A stretch of DNA of 64,000 bases from Candidatus Zixiibacteriota bacterium (GTDB lineage: Bacteria; Zixibacteria; MSB-5A5; JAABVY01). How positions within the stretch are numbered: the stretch's first letter is position 1; every line of letters starts with the position of its first letter. Shown here in pieces: positions 18,365 through 28,089 of the stretch. The position numbers were made by a program, and so were the translations under genes. The notes beneath the pieces were generated by a model, which saw nothing but the letters and a program-made list of their open reading frames with translations, was not told the DNA's origin and made no database searches. The stretch spans positions 1 to 64,000 of the forward strand of contig DSEQ01000033.1 in the NCBI GenBank assembly GCA_011056555.1, in the 5' to 3' direction.

Positions 18365-19314
18365 TTATAGATCTCCTTCGATATGTCGACCAGCGACTGA
18401 TCGACCTCGATTCCCATTTGATTAGCCGTCTTCAGATTTATGTGCAGATATATGACCCCGGGCGAGGCAATCGGGATTTCCGACAACGGCTCCCCGAGAA
18501 GGTAACGCATGGCCAGGCCCCCGGCCCGCCTTCCGATGTCCTTATAATCATAGTTCAGTCCCAGCAAGGCGCCGCTCTTTACGAAGCTGGGAGAGAAGCC
18601 CATAATCGGCTTCTTGTTTCTGAGCGAAACGAGAATCATGAATTTTGTCGCCTGGGGAGTATAGATCAGGTCATCGGCGGTGGTCCAGATACCATCCACA
18701 ATACGGCACAGGGAATCGAGTGCGGTGGGCAGTTCCCGGTCGGAGTCTATTTTGATTGCAATCAGTTCCAGTTCCAGCTCCGGGGCAATTCGCCTGGCTT
18801 CTTCGATCAATGGCTCGGTTTGCTCGGTATAAATTACACCGATCCTCCTGATATCATTATATATCATTTTGAATTTCTGGAATTGAATATCTATGGGGAT
18901 GTCCAGGGAGGCGCCGGTGATATCGGGCATTGAATCGCCAGCATCTATTATGCCGGAGGTCTGCGGATTCAGGACCGTGGAAAATATCAAGGGCAGATCG
19001 GGAAGGTTTTGCTTAACTAATATGGTGGCCGGTGAGCCGACCGATATGACCAGGTCAGGGTGAAGCAATTTCAGTTTTGCAATGGAATTATCCGGCCCCT
19101 CAGATTTCAGGTTCAGCTCCGAATACTCTACCGCAATATCGGCCGTTTGCAGCCGCTGGATTATACCCTTCAAGGACCTGATGGATGCGAGACTGGAATC
19201 CGAGCATACAATTGCGATATGTTTTTTTTCAGCCCGGGATTCCTGAGAGTAACCCTTTCCGATTCCAACCAGAAAAAAAATGGAAATCCACAACAGGATC
19301 AGCTTTTTTGACAA
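18361..19314 (-). CDS. ABC-type periplasmic binding protein (ABC_sub_bind family), probable sensor partner
   Basis: A 317-residue exported protein: signal peptide (LILLWISIFFLVGIGKGYS), then a periplasmic-binding fold of the TrpX/YtxM-like ABC_sub_bind family, with blocks IAIVCSDSSLASIRSLKGI, VISVGSPATILVKQNLPDLPLIFSTVLNP, IGVIYTEQ and GALLGLNYDYKDIGRRAGGLAMRYLLGE. It starts with TTG at 19314, supported by AAGGA seven bases upstream. No permease or ATPase gene is adjacent. Its stop overlaps the start of a membrane kinase (ATGA), so the protein most likely presents a small ligand, possibly an amino acid or peptide by family analogy, to that kinase rather than serving transport. Confidence 0.8.
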   Translation of the reverse strand: MSKKLILLWISIFFLVGIGKGYSQESRAEKKHIAIVCSDSSLASIRSLKGIIQRLQTADIAVEYSELNLKSEGPDNSIAKLKLLHPDLVISVGSPATILVKQNLPDLPLIFSTVLNPQTSGIIDAGDSMPDITGASLDIPIDIQFQKFKMIYNDIRRIGVIYTEQTEPLIEEARRIAPELELELIAIKIDSDRELPTALDSLCRIVDGIWTTADDLIYTPQATKFMILVSLRNKKPIMGFSPSFVKSGALLGLNYDYKDIGRRAGGLAMRYLLGEPLSEIPIASPGVIYLHINLKTANQMGIEVDQSLVDISKEIYK

Positions 19315-19706
19315 TTTATGATCCTTTTCTTACAGCAGAATACTAGTTTCGCCACAAAATCCAGAATCGTCAGACTTCATCTGGTTTTTATCCATAAAAT
19401 TATCAAGCCCTGCAAGATTCTTCCGTGATTATGAGGAATTATATCCCATCGCAGGGTGGATCAATTTTCATAGCATTTATCGGCAATTTTATGTAATCCA
19501 TTACAGCACAGAATAAAAATTCATGTTATCGGCTTTTTTGGATTAAAAAATAATCAGGAGTGTCGATATCAATATTGAAAATGTATAGCCGTTTGCCGGT
19601 CTATGACTATGCCTGTTGTGGGAGCGCATGTCCGGCAGGCGCGGGTTTCTGAAAATAGATATGCCCGTATTATCGATAATGACTAATAACTAATAAGGAG
19701 CCCAGC
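19315..19706. other. Intergenic region between divergent operons
   Basis: This 392-bp AT-rich stretch separates the leftward signalling operon from the rightward outer-membrane operon and must hold promoters for both. I see no gene, RNA or clear palindrome in it. The only firm signal is AAGGAG at 19695-19700, the ribosome-binding site that selects the GTG at 19707. Confidence 0.6.
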
Positions 19707-22349
19707 GTGAAAAGCAAAAAGCTGTTATGCTGCCTGGTTATTCTGGCCGCAGCCGCTTTCACAGCTCCAACACTCCATGCCGGGACATCAGGAAAGATCG
19801 CAGGAGCGGTTTACAACGCCGATACTGATGAGCAACTCCCGGGTACAACGATAAGAATTCTGGAATTGGGTCAGGCGGTTCCATGTGATGCCGATGGTGA
19901 ATTTTACTTCATTAATGTACCTGTCGGAACTTACACATTGGAAGCAACATTGATTGGCTATCAGTCTATGACCAAAACCGGGGTAAAGGTCCTTGTGGAT
20001 TTGACTACGCCCGTCGATTTTTATCTGGTGCCCTCCGAGTTATCGTCTGATAGTACAGTTGTAGTAGTGGCTGAAAGAGAACTTGTGCAGCAGGATGTCA
20101 GTTACTCTGAGAACTGGATGACAAGGGACGATATCATCCGCCATCCCAATTCAACCTCAGTTGACAATCTTATTGCAAATATGGCAGGCGCCGTTGTCGA
20201 TGGAAGAGGCAATCTGCATCTTCGTGGCGGTCGAGACGGCACCATAACCTATTATTTCGATGATGTTCCGGTGCAGGACCCTTTTACCGGGACAGCCGGG
20301 ACACGCATCTCACCGGAGGCCCTGGAGGAACTCTCGGTTGTGTCCGGAGGGTATCTGGCGGAATATGGTGAAGCTCTGTCCGGTGTGGTGAACGCCCTCA
20401 CTCAGGAAGGGGGCGAGGCCTACTCGGGTAAATTAAAGCTCACTGACGGACTCTCCAGGCCGTATCAGGTCAATTCCGGTGATTTTGGAAAGCTCAGCCG
20501 CAACAGTGAGTATATCGGAGTTTTCAATCTGGGCGGGCCCGTACCCGGGCTCTATCAGTTGCTGGGCGCTAAATTCTTCAGCTCCTCGGAATACCGTGAT
20601 CTGGGCGGTTATCTGCCTCATAACCGTCTGATCGGCTTTTCCCAGGCCAGCAAAGTGACGCTCAAGCCCTCGGCCAAATTGAAATTGAATTTTTATGGCA
20701 ATTACTACCGCGGGGAGCGGGAACGCTATGACCATCGCGATGTGAACAATGTCTCATATGATTTCAATCTCGATGGCCTGGGCCTGATGAAATCGAAATC
20801 GTACAGGTGGGGGACACGCGCCACATACACTCATTCTCCCAGCCTTATATTCAACTTACAGTATAATCACTTCTTTACCGAAACAAAAGTCGCCCCGGAG
20901 CATCTCTTTGATCTCTACTGGGATGAATGGCCCGGCTATTCGGAAGACGAGAACGGTGTGTACGACGGGACTATCGACGATGACAACTATAACCCGGATT
21001 ATATAGGCAACACCGGTTCCGGATTTACTGAAGGTGATGATTTCTTCCCGTACTATTCCTACAGGAAGAATGCATATGACAGCTTTGAGGGGGAGATTAT
21101 CAGCCAGATTGATAAATACAACCAGTTCAAATTCGGTCTGGAATATCGTTTCAATGACCTGAAGTGGGACAATAAGCAGTTTTTCAACTCCCAGCCATAC
21201 GGCGAGAAATATGATTTCGAACCGCGTTATGCGGCCGGATACATCCAGGATAAAATCGAGCTGGGATACATGATAATCAACGCCGGTATCAGGGCAGATT
21301 ATCTGAATGCTGCGGTCAATTACTGGGAGGATCCGATTACCAAGACCACCCGCGGTACGGCCGATCCCAAATTCAAGGTCTCACCCCGACTGGGCATATC
21401 GCATCCGATCGCATCAAATTCAGTGATTCATTTCAACTACGGATATTTCTATCAGGTCCCCCTGTACTCTTATATGTTTACCAATCTGCAGGCCGATCTG
21501 AATACCGGTTTCCCGATTGTCGGAAATCCTGACATGGAACCCGAGAAAACAATTGCCTATGAGTTTGGTTTGAATCACGCAATAGCGCCTGGCATTACTC
21601 TGAAGATCATTTCCTACTATAAGGACGTTTCTAACCTGACCTCGACCCGTTTTGTAGATTATCCCGGCGGATCATATACATATTACACCAATGCCGATTA
21701 CGGATCTGTGAAGGGCCTGGATATAGTTATGGTCAAGCATCATACAAATTCTCTGCTGGCCGGCTCGGTTAACTATTCCTATATGATCGCCAAAGGCAAT
21801 GCCTCGTATGCCACCGAAGGTTACTATGATTATTTCACGCAGGATGATCCCCCGGTTTGGCCGGACAAGGAATACCCCCTGGCCTTCGATCAGCGGCATA
21901 AGCTTGCGGTAAACCTCGATCTTTCGGTTCCGCGTTACTATAAGTTCAAGCTGTTCGGTATGGACATGCCTTCGGCCTGGGGACTTAATACTATTCTCAG
22001 CTATGGCAGCGGGATGCCCTACACCAAGACCGACAACCTGGGTAACCGCATCGGCACACCTAACTCGGGCAGGCTGCCGTCGTACCTCCGGGTCGATATG
22101 AGATTCGTTAAGGATTTCTTCCTGGGCTTCGCTCACGATACCCGGCTTTCGTTCTTTATCGAAGTTGAAAATCTCTTTGACCGCAGAAATGTTATCAATG
22201 TTTATCCCAATACCGGCCTTCCCGATGATGACGGTCAGAGCTGGAGCCTGAGCGAAGAAGATCAGGAAGAATACAATTTGCTGGTAAATGATCCTCAAAA
22301 CTTCGATATCCCCCGCACGATTCGCTGGGGATTCGAATATGTGTTTTAG
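19707..22349 (+). CDS. TonB-dependent outer-membrane receptor with carboxypeptidase-regulatory-like domain
   Basis: An 880-residue outer-membrane protein starting at GTG (AAGGAG six bases upstream). A signal peptide (KKLLCCLVILAAAAFTAP, cleavage near LHA-G) is followed by a carboxypeptidase-regulatory-like sandwich (GKIAGAVYNADTDEQLPGTTIRI, about 28-115), a plug domain (PNSTSVDNLIANMAGAVVDGRGNLHLRG, EYGEALSGVVN) and a beta-barrel ending in an aromatic residue (GFEYVF), as outer-membrane barrels do. The architecture is SusC-like, but no SusD partner follows. Instead it is followed 18 bp later by a secreted protein and then a PorV-like protein, pointing to an export-linked or secreted-protein-linked complex rather than glycan import. 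Confidence 0.87.
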   Translation: MKSKKLLCCLVILAAAAFTAPTLHAGTSGKIAGAVYNADTDEQLPGTTIRILELGQAVPCDADGEFYFINVPVGTYTLEATLIGYQSMTKTGVKVLVDLTTPVDFYLVPSELSSDSTVVVVAERELVQQDVSYSENWMTRDDIIRHPNSTSVDNLIANMAGAVVDGRGNLHLRGGRDGTITYYFDDVPVQDPFTGTAGTRISPEALEELSVVSGGYLAEYGEALSGVVNALTQEGGEAYSGKLKLTDGLSRPYQVNSGDFGKLSRNSEYIGVFNLGGPVPGLYQLLGAKFFSSSEYRDLGGYLPHNRLIGFSQASKVTLKPSAKLKLNFYGNYYRGERERYDHRDVNNVSYDFNLDGLGLMKSKSYRWGTRATYTHSPSLIFNLQYNHFFTETKVAPEHLFDLYWDEWPGYSEDENGVYDGTIDDDNYNPDYIGNTGSGFTEGDDFFPYYSYRKNAYDSFEGEIISQIDKYNQFKFGLEYRFNDLKWDNKQFFNSQPYGEKYDFEPRYAAGYIQDKIELGYMIINAGIRADYLNAAVNYWEDPITKTTRGTADPKFKVSPRLGISHPIASNSVIHFNYGYFYQVPLYSYMFTNLQADLNTGFPIVGNPDMEPEKTIAYEFGLNHAIAPGITLKIISYYKDVSNLTSTRFVDYPGGSYTYYTNADYGSVKGLDIVMVKHHTNSLLAGSVNYSYMIAKGNASYATEGYYDYFTQDDPPVWPDKEYPLAFDQRHKLAVNLDLSVPRYYKFKLFGMDMPSAWGLNTILSYGSGMPYTKTDNLGNRIGTPNSGRLPSYLRVDMRFVKDFFLGFAHDTRLSFFIEVENLFDRRNVINVYPNTGLPDDDGQSWSLSEEDQEEYNLLVNDPQNFDIPRTIRWGFEYVF

Positions 22350-22367
22350 AGGGGAGGGATGGTAAGA

Positions 22368-25022
22368 ATGAGAACGCAGAACAGATTTTGGCTTTCGGCC
22401 GCGTTAATCGTCCTGACCCTTTGCCTGGCAGGAACCACACTTTATGCAAAGACTGCCGAGAGTACTGTGGGTGAGCCGCCCTCGGAAGTTATGGACTGGG
22501 TTTTTCATAACAAAGGCAACATCGTAACAACTATTTTCAACTGGGGTTTGATGGGCAAGTATACTGATGTTCCGCGAGGTGAGTGGCCCAAGGGATCGGG
22601 AAATAATTATCTGGCTGAAATCAAATACTGGATGGGCGCAACCTTGCCCAGCGGCGATACGGTGGTGGCCAATACAGATGAAGATTTTATGCCTGAGCCC
22701 AATTTCGCATCATCGGATAACGACATCAGGATCAGGTTATCGACGGACCAAACCCGTTATGAATACGACGAATTTGACACGGTCGGTCTGGGTTATAGCC
22801 GCCCGGCCTACGGCTGGCGCACCTACAATCTGGAAACGAATGCCTGGGAATATAATGAAATATACAATCCCGCCAGCGCAGAGTTTTTCCAGGGCGGCCC
22901 CATCGCATTACAGGAGAGCCAGTATATCATGAACGACGCCAGGGATGGTTCCCCGGCACTGGGTCTCCTGATTACACAGACCGTGTACCAGTGGAATTTC
23001 GATTACAACCAGGATTACCTGTTCGTGGTACTGAATATCAAGAATGTCTCCGCGAATGATTATACCGATTTCGCTTTCGGCCTTTATTGTGATTTTGATG
23101 TCGGGGGCTACTATTTGGGAGAAAACGGCCGTCTCGGTGACCTGGTTGATTTTAATCCGGATGAGAATCTGGCCTGGACTTACGATGAAGACAATTATGA
23201 TCCCGGCTGGGGCCCCTCGGTGGTGGCCGGACGCATGGGCACGAAATACATCGAGACCCCCGGCGGACTGGGCATGACCTCCTTCCGTACCGGTATCTGG
23301 GACAGTCTTCCCGATAATGACCAGGGCCGTTATGCTTTGATAAACTCGGAGCAGTTCGATGAATCACTTCCGCCCAACGACCAGTATTATATCCAGTGCA
23401 CCCGGGGTATAAATCTTCCCGCCGGAGCGGTGGTAAGGGTTGTGTATGCTCTGGTGGCCGGGCAGACCGACGACAAGCTGATCGAAAATGCCCGTATGGC
23501 CCAGGTTGTCTATGACAATTATTTTGCCGGGCCCGAGCCGCCTGTTCAGCCTGTCTTGAAGGCGGTTGCTGGCGATCATCTGGTCAAGCTGTACTGGAAT
23601 AACGGGGCGGAGAATTCCATAGATCCGATGACCGGTGAACAGGACTTCGTAGGATACAAAATTTATCGATCGACCAACTACGGAGCTACCTGGGGAGAGC
23701 TGACTTTTAACGCCGACGGCTCGCGTGGTCCCAATTATATCCCGCTGGCTGAATTCCGGGTGGATGAGTCCACCGGGCTGATTCCGCATACGTTTATCGA
23801 CAGCAGCCTGACCAATGGCTTCGAGTACTGGTACGCGGTAACCGCATATGACAAGGGTATTGATACAATTCCACTGGACCCGCTGGAATCGGGCAAAGGC
23901 CGACCGGGCGAGGATTCCTCGGCCGTAAGCGTTATGCCCCGCACCGACCCGGCCGGATACTGGCCGATTCAAAATACGATTGAGCACAGGGTGGCCGAGG
24001 GCGGCGTTATGAGCGAAGGTGAAATCTTTGTCGAGGCCTTCAATCAAGATGTCCTGACCGGCAGGGAATACAAGCTGGTCTTTTCTGAGGACGTCTATCA
24101 AACTTACTGGCATCTTCTGGATGCCTTCACGGGCGACACGCTGCTGGCGGACCAGACCGATCAGACCGCAAGGCTGGATGCGGCCGAGGTTGTTGACGGC
24201 ATCCAGGTTCTGGTCCAAAACGGTGAAAAAGAGCCGCGGGATATGGTACAGACCGTTTTCTCAACGCCGGGCGATACGACAGTGTTGCTCTATCAAAGCC
24301 TGGGATCGATAAATGACTTTTATGGAGTTCCATGCGGAGGGGATATGCATTTCAGGTCGACCTATGAAATCCGATTTACTGAAACAGGTTCGACCGGGTA
24401 CTGGTGGTGGGATGATGTCACTCCGGTAGAGCTGCCGTTTGAGGTCTGGAATACGACCTTCGGCTACCAGGTAATTGCGGAAATCATCGATCTGGAATAT
24501 GACCAGGAATGGGACCCTCAGGTTGGCGATTTCATTGTGGTTGTCAACCAGGAATATGATGGTTCACCTCATCCAGAAGCATACCCCTGGCAGCATACCT
24601 GGGCCTTCCGATTTGATCCCGGATTGGCCGGGCAGACCGGCGATGTCTTCACGATATATGGGGCGCCTTTGAATTCCCCCGATGATGAGTTCTATTTCGC
24701 GGCTCCCAGTATCGATGAACAGCTGGCGGCTCGCGATCTGGATTCCATCAGGGTTGTCCCCAATCCTTATATCGCTCATGCCGAATGGGAAAGCCGCGCC
24801 GGTGAGCGCAGGATCGAGTTCATCCATCTTCCCGATGAAGCCACCATCAGGGTCTATACGCTGGCAGGCGATCTCGTCGTTACCCTGGAGCATGAGGGCT
24901 CAGGCACCGCGGAATGGAACCTCGAATCTTTCAATGAGCAGTCGATTGCACCGGGAATTTACTACTATCATGTTGAATCACGGTTTGGCAGTAAAATCGG
25001 TAAGTTTGCAATCATAAAATAG
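22368..25022 (+). CDS. Large secreted protein with C-terminal sorting-like domain
   Basis: About 884 residues. The ATG at 22368 is preferred over 22359 because GGAGGG ends just before the first ATG and lies about nine bases from the second. After a signal peptide (FWLSAALIVLTLCLAG, near LYA-K) the protein is largely beta and unassigned, with many Asp/Asn/Tyr-rich segments. A fibronectin-III-like stretch occurs around residues 400-500 (LYWNNGAENSIDP, GYKIYRSTNYGATW, FEYWYAVTAYDKG). The last 90 residues (SIRVVPNPYIA, IRVYTLAGDLV, GIYYYHVESRFGSKIGKFAIIK) match the FlgD-Ig/Por-secretion-tail type found on type IX-secreted proteins. It is the middle gene of the TonB receptor/PorV operon, so secretion or surface display is likely. 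Molecular function is unknown. Confidence 0.78.
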   Translation: MRTQNRFWLSAALIVLTLCLAGTTLYAKTAESTVGEPPSEVMDWVFHNKGNIVTTIFNWGLMGKYTDVPRGEWPKGSGNNYLAEIKYWMGATLPSGDTVVANTDEDFMPEPNFASSDNDIRIRLSTDQTRYEYDEFDTVGLGYSRPAYGWRTYNLETNAWEYNEIYNPASAEFFQGGPIALQESQYIMNDARDGSPALGLLITQTVYQWNFDYNQDYLFVVLNIKNVSANDYTDFAFGLYCDFDVGGYYLGENGRLGDLVDFNPDENLAWTYDEDNYDPGWGPSVVAGRMGTKYIETPGGLGMTSFRTGIWDSLPDNDQGRYALINSEQFDESLPPNDQYYIQCTRGINLPAGAVVRVVYALVAGQTDDKLIENARMAQVVYDNYFAGPEPPVQPVLKAVAGDHLVKLYWNNGAENSIDPMTGEQDFVGYKIYRSTNYGATWGELTFNADGSRGPNYIPLAEFRVDESTGLIPHTFIDSSLTNGFEYWYAVTAYDKGIDTIPLDPLESGKGRPGEDSSAVSVMPRTDPAGYWPIQNTIEHRVAEGGVMSEGEIFVEAFNQDVLTGREYKLVFSEDVYQTYWHLLDAFTGDTLLADQTDQTARLDAAEVVDGIQVLVQNGEKEPRDMVQTVFSTPGDTTVLLYQSLGSINDFYGVPCGGDMHFRSTYEIRFTETGSTGYWWWDDVTPVELPFEVWNTTFGYQVIAEIIDLEYDQEWDPQVGDFIVVVNQEYDGSPHPEAYPWQHTWAFRFDPGLAGQTGDVFTIYGAPLNSPDDEFYFAAPSIDEQLAARDLDSIRVVPNPYIAHAEWESRAGERRIEFIHLPDEATIRVYTLAGDLVVTLEHEGSGTAEWNLESFNEQSIAPGIYYYHVESRFGSKIGKFAIIK

Positions 25023-25040
25023 CCAGGCAGGAGCAAAATT

Positions 25041-26051
25041 ATGTATAAGAAAATTATTATAATTACGGTTTTGGCTCTGGTAATCGGCCTGGCGACGGCC
25101 TCGGCCGACGAGTTCTCCAAAGTCGGAACGGCTGGAGCTCAGTTTCTCAAGATTGGCCTCGGTGCACGCTATACCGCACTGGGCGAGGCTGCAACTGCGG
25201 TGGTGGATGATGCCTACGGCCTCTACTGGAATCCCGCCGCGCTGGCAAATATTGAAAAAACCGAACTGGCCTTTACCACTGTTGACTGGATCGAGGATGT
25301 CAGCGTAAGCCATCTGGCTTTCGCCTATCCCTGGAGCAGCGATATATCGATTGGCTTGGGCATGACCATTCTCGGCGTGGGCGACATGGAAATTACGACG
25401 GTCGAACAGCCGGACGGCACGGGCCGTACATTTGATGCCAACAGCTTTGCGCTGGCGGCAGGTGTCTCCAAGAGATTGACCGACCGTTTCATCTTCGGCA
25501 TCAGCTTCAAATATGTCAGTGAACAGATATCGGAAGAGCGCTCCAAGGGATTCTGCTTTGATCTGGGCACCATGCTGTATACCGGCTTCAGATCACTGCG
25601 GATGGGCATGAGTATTTCCAACCTCGGGCCCGATATGAGTTTTGACGGCAATGAGCTGGATCAGGCGCTCAATCCCGATCCGGAAAATCCAAATCGGGAT
25701 GATTTCCAGTACGAGTATAGCACGGACAGCTATGATTTGCCGCTGATGTTCAGGATCGGTCTGGCATACGACCTGATGGACAGCCATCAGAGCCGCTGGA
25801 CAGTGTCGGCTGAGGCCCGGGATCCGAACGATAATATCGGACAATTCTCTCTGGGAAGCGAGTATGGCTGGAACGAGATGTTTTTGTTACGAGGCGGATA
25901 TAAATTTAATTATGCCGAAGAAGGATTGACGCTGGGGGGCGGATTGAAACTGAATCCCACTCCCGAGACTGATCTGGTATTCGATTATGCCTGGGGTGAT
26001 TTCGGGCGCCTGCAATCGACCCATCGTTTCTCGATCAGCTTGAAGTTTTAG
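25041..26051 (+). CDS. PorV/PorQ-like outer-membrane beta-barrel protein
   Basis: A 336-residue protein with a signal peptide (KIIIITVLALVIGLATASA) and the PorV/UPF0164 N-terminal signature GTAGAQFLKIGLGARYTALGEAATAVVDDAYGLYWNPAAL, in which the mature chain begins close to SKVG. The rest alternates as membrane strands and closes in a short aromatic-ended tail (RFSISLKF). In Bacteroidetes, PorV is the outer-membrane shuttle of type IX secretion and binds C-terminal signals. Here it follows by 18 bp a secreted protein with such a tail, so a similar role is likely but unproven. GGAG lies eight bases before the ATG. A strong terminator closes the operon. Confidence 0.82.
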   Translation: MYKKIIIITVLALVIGLATASADEFSKVGTAGAQFLKIGLGARYTALGEAATAVVDDAYGLYWNPAALANIEKTELAFTTVDWIEDVSVSHLAFAYPWSSDISIGLGMTILGVGDMEITTVEQPDGTGRTFDANSFALAAGVSKRLTDRFIFGISFKYVSEQISEERSKGFCFDLGTMLYTGFRSLRMGMSISNLGPDMSFDGNELDQALNPDPENPNRDDFQYEYSTDSYDLPLMFRIGLAYDLMDSHQSRWTVSAEARDPNDNIGQFSLGSEYGWNEMFLLRGGYKFNYAEEGLTLGGGLKLNPTPETDLVFDYAWGDFGRLQSTHRFSISLKF

Positions 26052-26090
26052 TTCGGGCTGCAGGATCCCCGCATTAAAAAATCTCTGAAA

Positions 26091-26120
26091 GGCCGCCTAA
26101 TTTTGGCGGTCTTTTTTTTT
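26091..26120 (+). terminator. Rho-independent terminator of the TonB-receptor operon
   Basis: GGCCGCC at 26091-26097 pairs with GGCGGTC at 26105-26111 (one G-U pair) around a short TAATTTT loop, followed by nine T residues to 26120. It sits about 40 bp past the stop of the PorV-like gene. Confidence 0.85.
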
Positions 26121-26175
26121 GAGCTTGCATTAAGCCTTAACCGTCATATAATTAGGAAAAAGGAAAGGAGTTCCA

Positions 26176-26472
26176 ATGCCTACTTACGTACTGATGACCA
26201 AACTGCCGCCGGAAATCAGCCGCAAGATGAAGGACCGGGCTGCGGTTGGACGGGAATGGCTCAATAAAGTCAGGGAAAAATGCCCGAGCGTCAAATTTCT
26301 GGGGCATTATGCTGTCCTGGGGCCATTTGATTTTCTGGATATCTATGAAGCTGATAACGAATTGGAGGCCGCCAAGGTCTCGATGATCTCGCTGGCCTTC
26401 GGCGCTGAACGTTCCGAAAGCTGGAGCGCAATTCCGTACAACAAGTTCCTGGAACTTGTGGAAGACCTGTAA
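26176..26472 (+). CDS. GYD domain protein
   Basis: A 98-residue single-domain protein beginning MPTYVLMTKLPPEISRKMKDR and containing the dimeric alpha/beta-barrel-like GYD pattern (VKFLGHYAVLGPFDFLDIYEADNELEAAKVSM), where GPFDF occupies the G-Y-D position. Function of the family is unknown; it is often taken as a ligand-binding or stress-related small protein. AAAGGAG precedes the ATG. It stands alone between the terminator of the previous operon and the convergent ABC exporter genes. Confidence 0.78.
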   Translation: MPTYVLMTKLPPEISRKMKDRAAVGREWLNKVREKCPSVKFLGHYAVLGPFDFLDIYEADNELEAAKVSMISLAFGAERSESWSAIPYNKFLELVEDL

Positions 26473-26501
26473 ACTGGTGAAGATTCCGGCCCGGCTCCGC
26501 T

Positions 26502-28070
26502 CTATCTGAAGGCGTCGACAATTTTCATCCGGGTGGCCTGAATCGAGGGGAAGACTCCCCCCACGAAGCCCATCGAAATGGCAAAGATAAATGTATATAA
26601 TACCGTCAGAAGGGTCAGGGTCATTCTCAGGTAGAATTCGCCGAAGAAGTTGACGGTGGAAAACATCTGAATTTCGAATGTGGAAAATACAGAGGCCGCC
26701 GCGATACCGATAACTGCCCCCAGCGCTCCGATCATCATCGATTCTATCAGGAAGGCAGCCTGGATCCCTTCGGCCTGGAAACCGAGCGATCTCATGGTCG
26801 CAATCTCGTTGGTGCGGTTGGCCACCGCAGAGTACATGGTTATCATGGCCCCAATGGTCGCGCCCAGGGCAAACACCACGCAGATAAACAGGCCCAGGTA
26901 TTTCAGAAACCCGGTCGTATTCTCTGACTGGCCCTTATAATAATTCTTTTCTATGAAAGCCCTTACCTCGAGATCAGGAGTCTCATCCAGCTCCTTTTTG
27001 AGGGCCTCGATATCGTTTTTGTCTTCCAGCCGCGCCATAACAATCGATCCGCCCACCCCCTGGCGGTTGTAGCTGTCCCGCAGGCTGAATATATCGGTCC
27101 ATATCTCCGAATCATACATCGTCCCGCCGGTCTCGAATACACCTATAACCTGAAAATAATCTCCGGCAACATTAATTGAATCGCCGATCCTGCAATTGGC
27201 CATGCGTTTGGTGAGCGCCTTGCCTACGATGCAATTGGGAAGTCCCATCTCGTACATCTCGCCCTCGACCAGGCGGAAGCCTCTCCTCAGCCGCGGAGCG
27301 ATTTCATTAGTGCCGCGCATGGTCACATTTTTCAGCTTGGTTGTGTCATTTATGTCCGGGAGGGTGATGCTGGCTGCCAGCTCGGGAGAAAGCAGCTGCT
27401 CGCCATATTCCTCATCAAAAACGAAGTATCCCAGGTTCTCGATTTTATCGACCTCCTCGGGCGACAGCATGCTTTCGATCTCGGAAAATTTATTCTTTTC
27501 CATGAAAATCACATTATCATCTTCGCCGGTTGCCACGAGCACCTTGGCTATGCCGTTGGCCAGCATCAAGACTATACAGAACATGAATGAGACCAGGCTG
27601 ATACCAAGGATTGTCAGCACGGTTGTCAATGGCCGCGAGAACAGGCTCTTGAACGTATATTTCAATGGAACAGTAACCTTGCCAAGATAATATGTGATGC
27701 TGGGTCGGGTCAGGAAATAGAGGAAGATCAGGAAAATAACCGCACGTCCGGCATCGACGATATCGGGATCCAGCAAACCGAGGCAGGTTTCAATCAGCAT
27801 CAGCCACAGAAACCAGAGCCGTCCCCAGTTCTGGCCTTTCAGGAGAGCTATTCCCATAACAATATGGTAAACTGACCTGAATACCATCAGGATTATCAGG
27901 AGAGTGTACGCCTCAAAATCGAAATACTGATCGATCCATAGCTCGACCTCCTCGGGCAGGACGGTCTTGCCGAGGATCAGAAAGGCTGAAAGAAGAGTGA
28001 AGATTACGCCCAGGATTACTATGATCCATCCCAGGACAAAAAGGCTTTTGGGTTTCCTGTTCTCTACCAT
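26502..28070 (-). CDS. MacB/FtsX-type ABC permease with an extra N-terminal membrane domain
   Basis: A 522-residue integral membrane protein. The C-terminal part is a standard MacB-FtsX permease: a first membrane helix (TVLTILGISLVSFMFCIVLML, about 150-172), a large periplasmic domain and three closing helices with a motif typical of FtsX (NRTNEIATMRSLGF). In front stands an additional domain of about 130 residues with four predicted helices (LFVLGWIIVILGVIFTLLSA and following), which ordinary 380-400 residue permeases of this class lack. It is last in the leftward exporter operon, 19 bp after the second permease gene. It should pair with that permease and the LolD-like ATPase. Confidence 0.83.
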   Translation of the reverse strand: MVENRKPKSLFVLGWIIVILGVIFTLLSAFLILGKTVLPEEVELWIDQYFDFEAYTLLIILMVFRSVYHIVMGIALLKGQNWGRLWFLWLMLIETCLGLLDPDIVDAGRAVIFLIFLYFLTRPSITYYLGKVTVPLKYTFKSLFSRPLTTVLTILGISLVSFMFCIVLMLANGIAKVLVATGEDDNVIFMEKNKFSEIESMLSPEEVDKIENLGYFVFDEEYGEQLLSPELAASITLPDINDTTKLKNVTMRGTNEIAPRLRRGFRLVEGEMYEMGLPNCIVGKALTKRMANCRIGDSINVAGDYFQVIGVFETGGTMYDSEIWTDIFSLRDSYNRQGVGGSIVMARLEDKNDIEALKKELDETPDLEVRAFIEKNYYKGQSENTTGFLKYLGLFICVVFALGATIGAMITMYSAVANRTNEIATMRSLGFQAEGIQAAFLIESMMIGALGAVIGIAAASVFSTFEIQMFSTVNFFGEFYLRMTLTLLTVLYTFIFAISMGFVGGVFPSIQATRMKIVDAFR

Positions 28071-28089
28071 GTTTGTTCAATTCCCATAG

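Noticed and set aside
18361-19314. Solute transporter operon
   Set aside because: No permease or ATPase gene is adjacent; the binding protein overlaps a sensor kinase instead.
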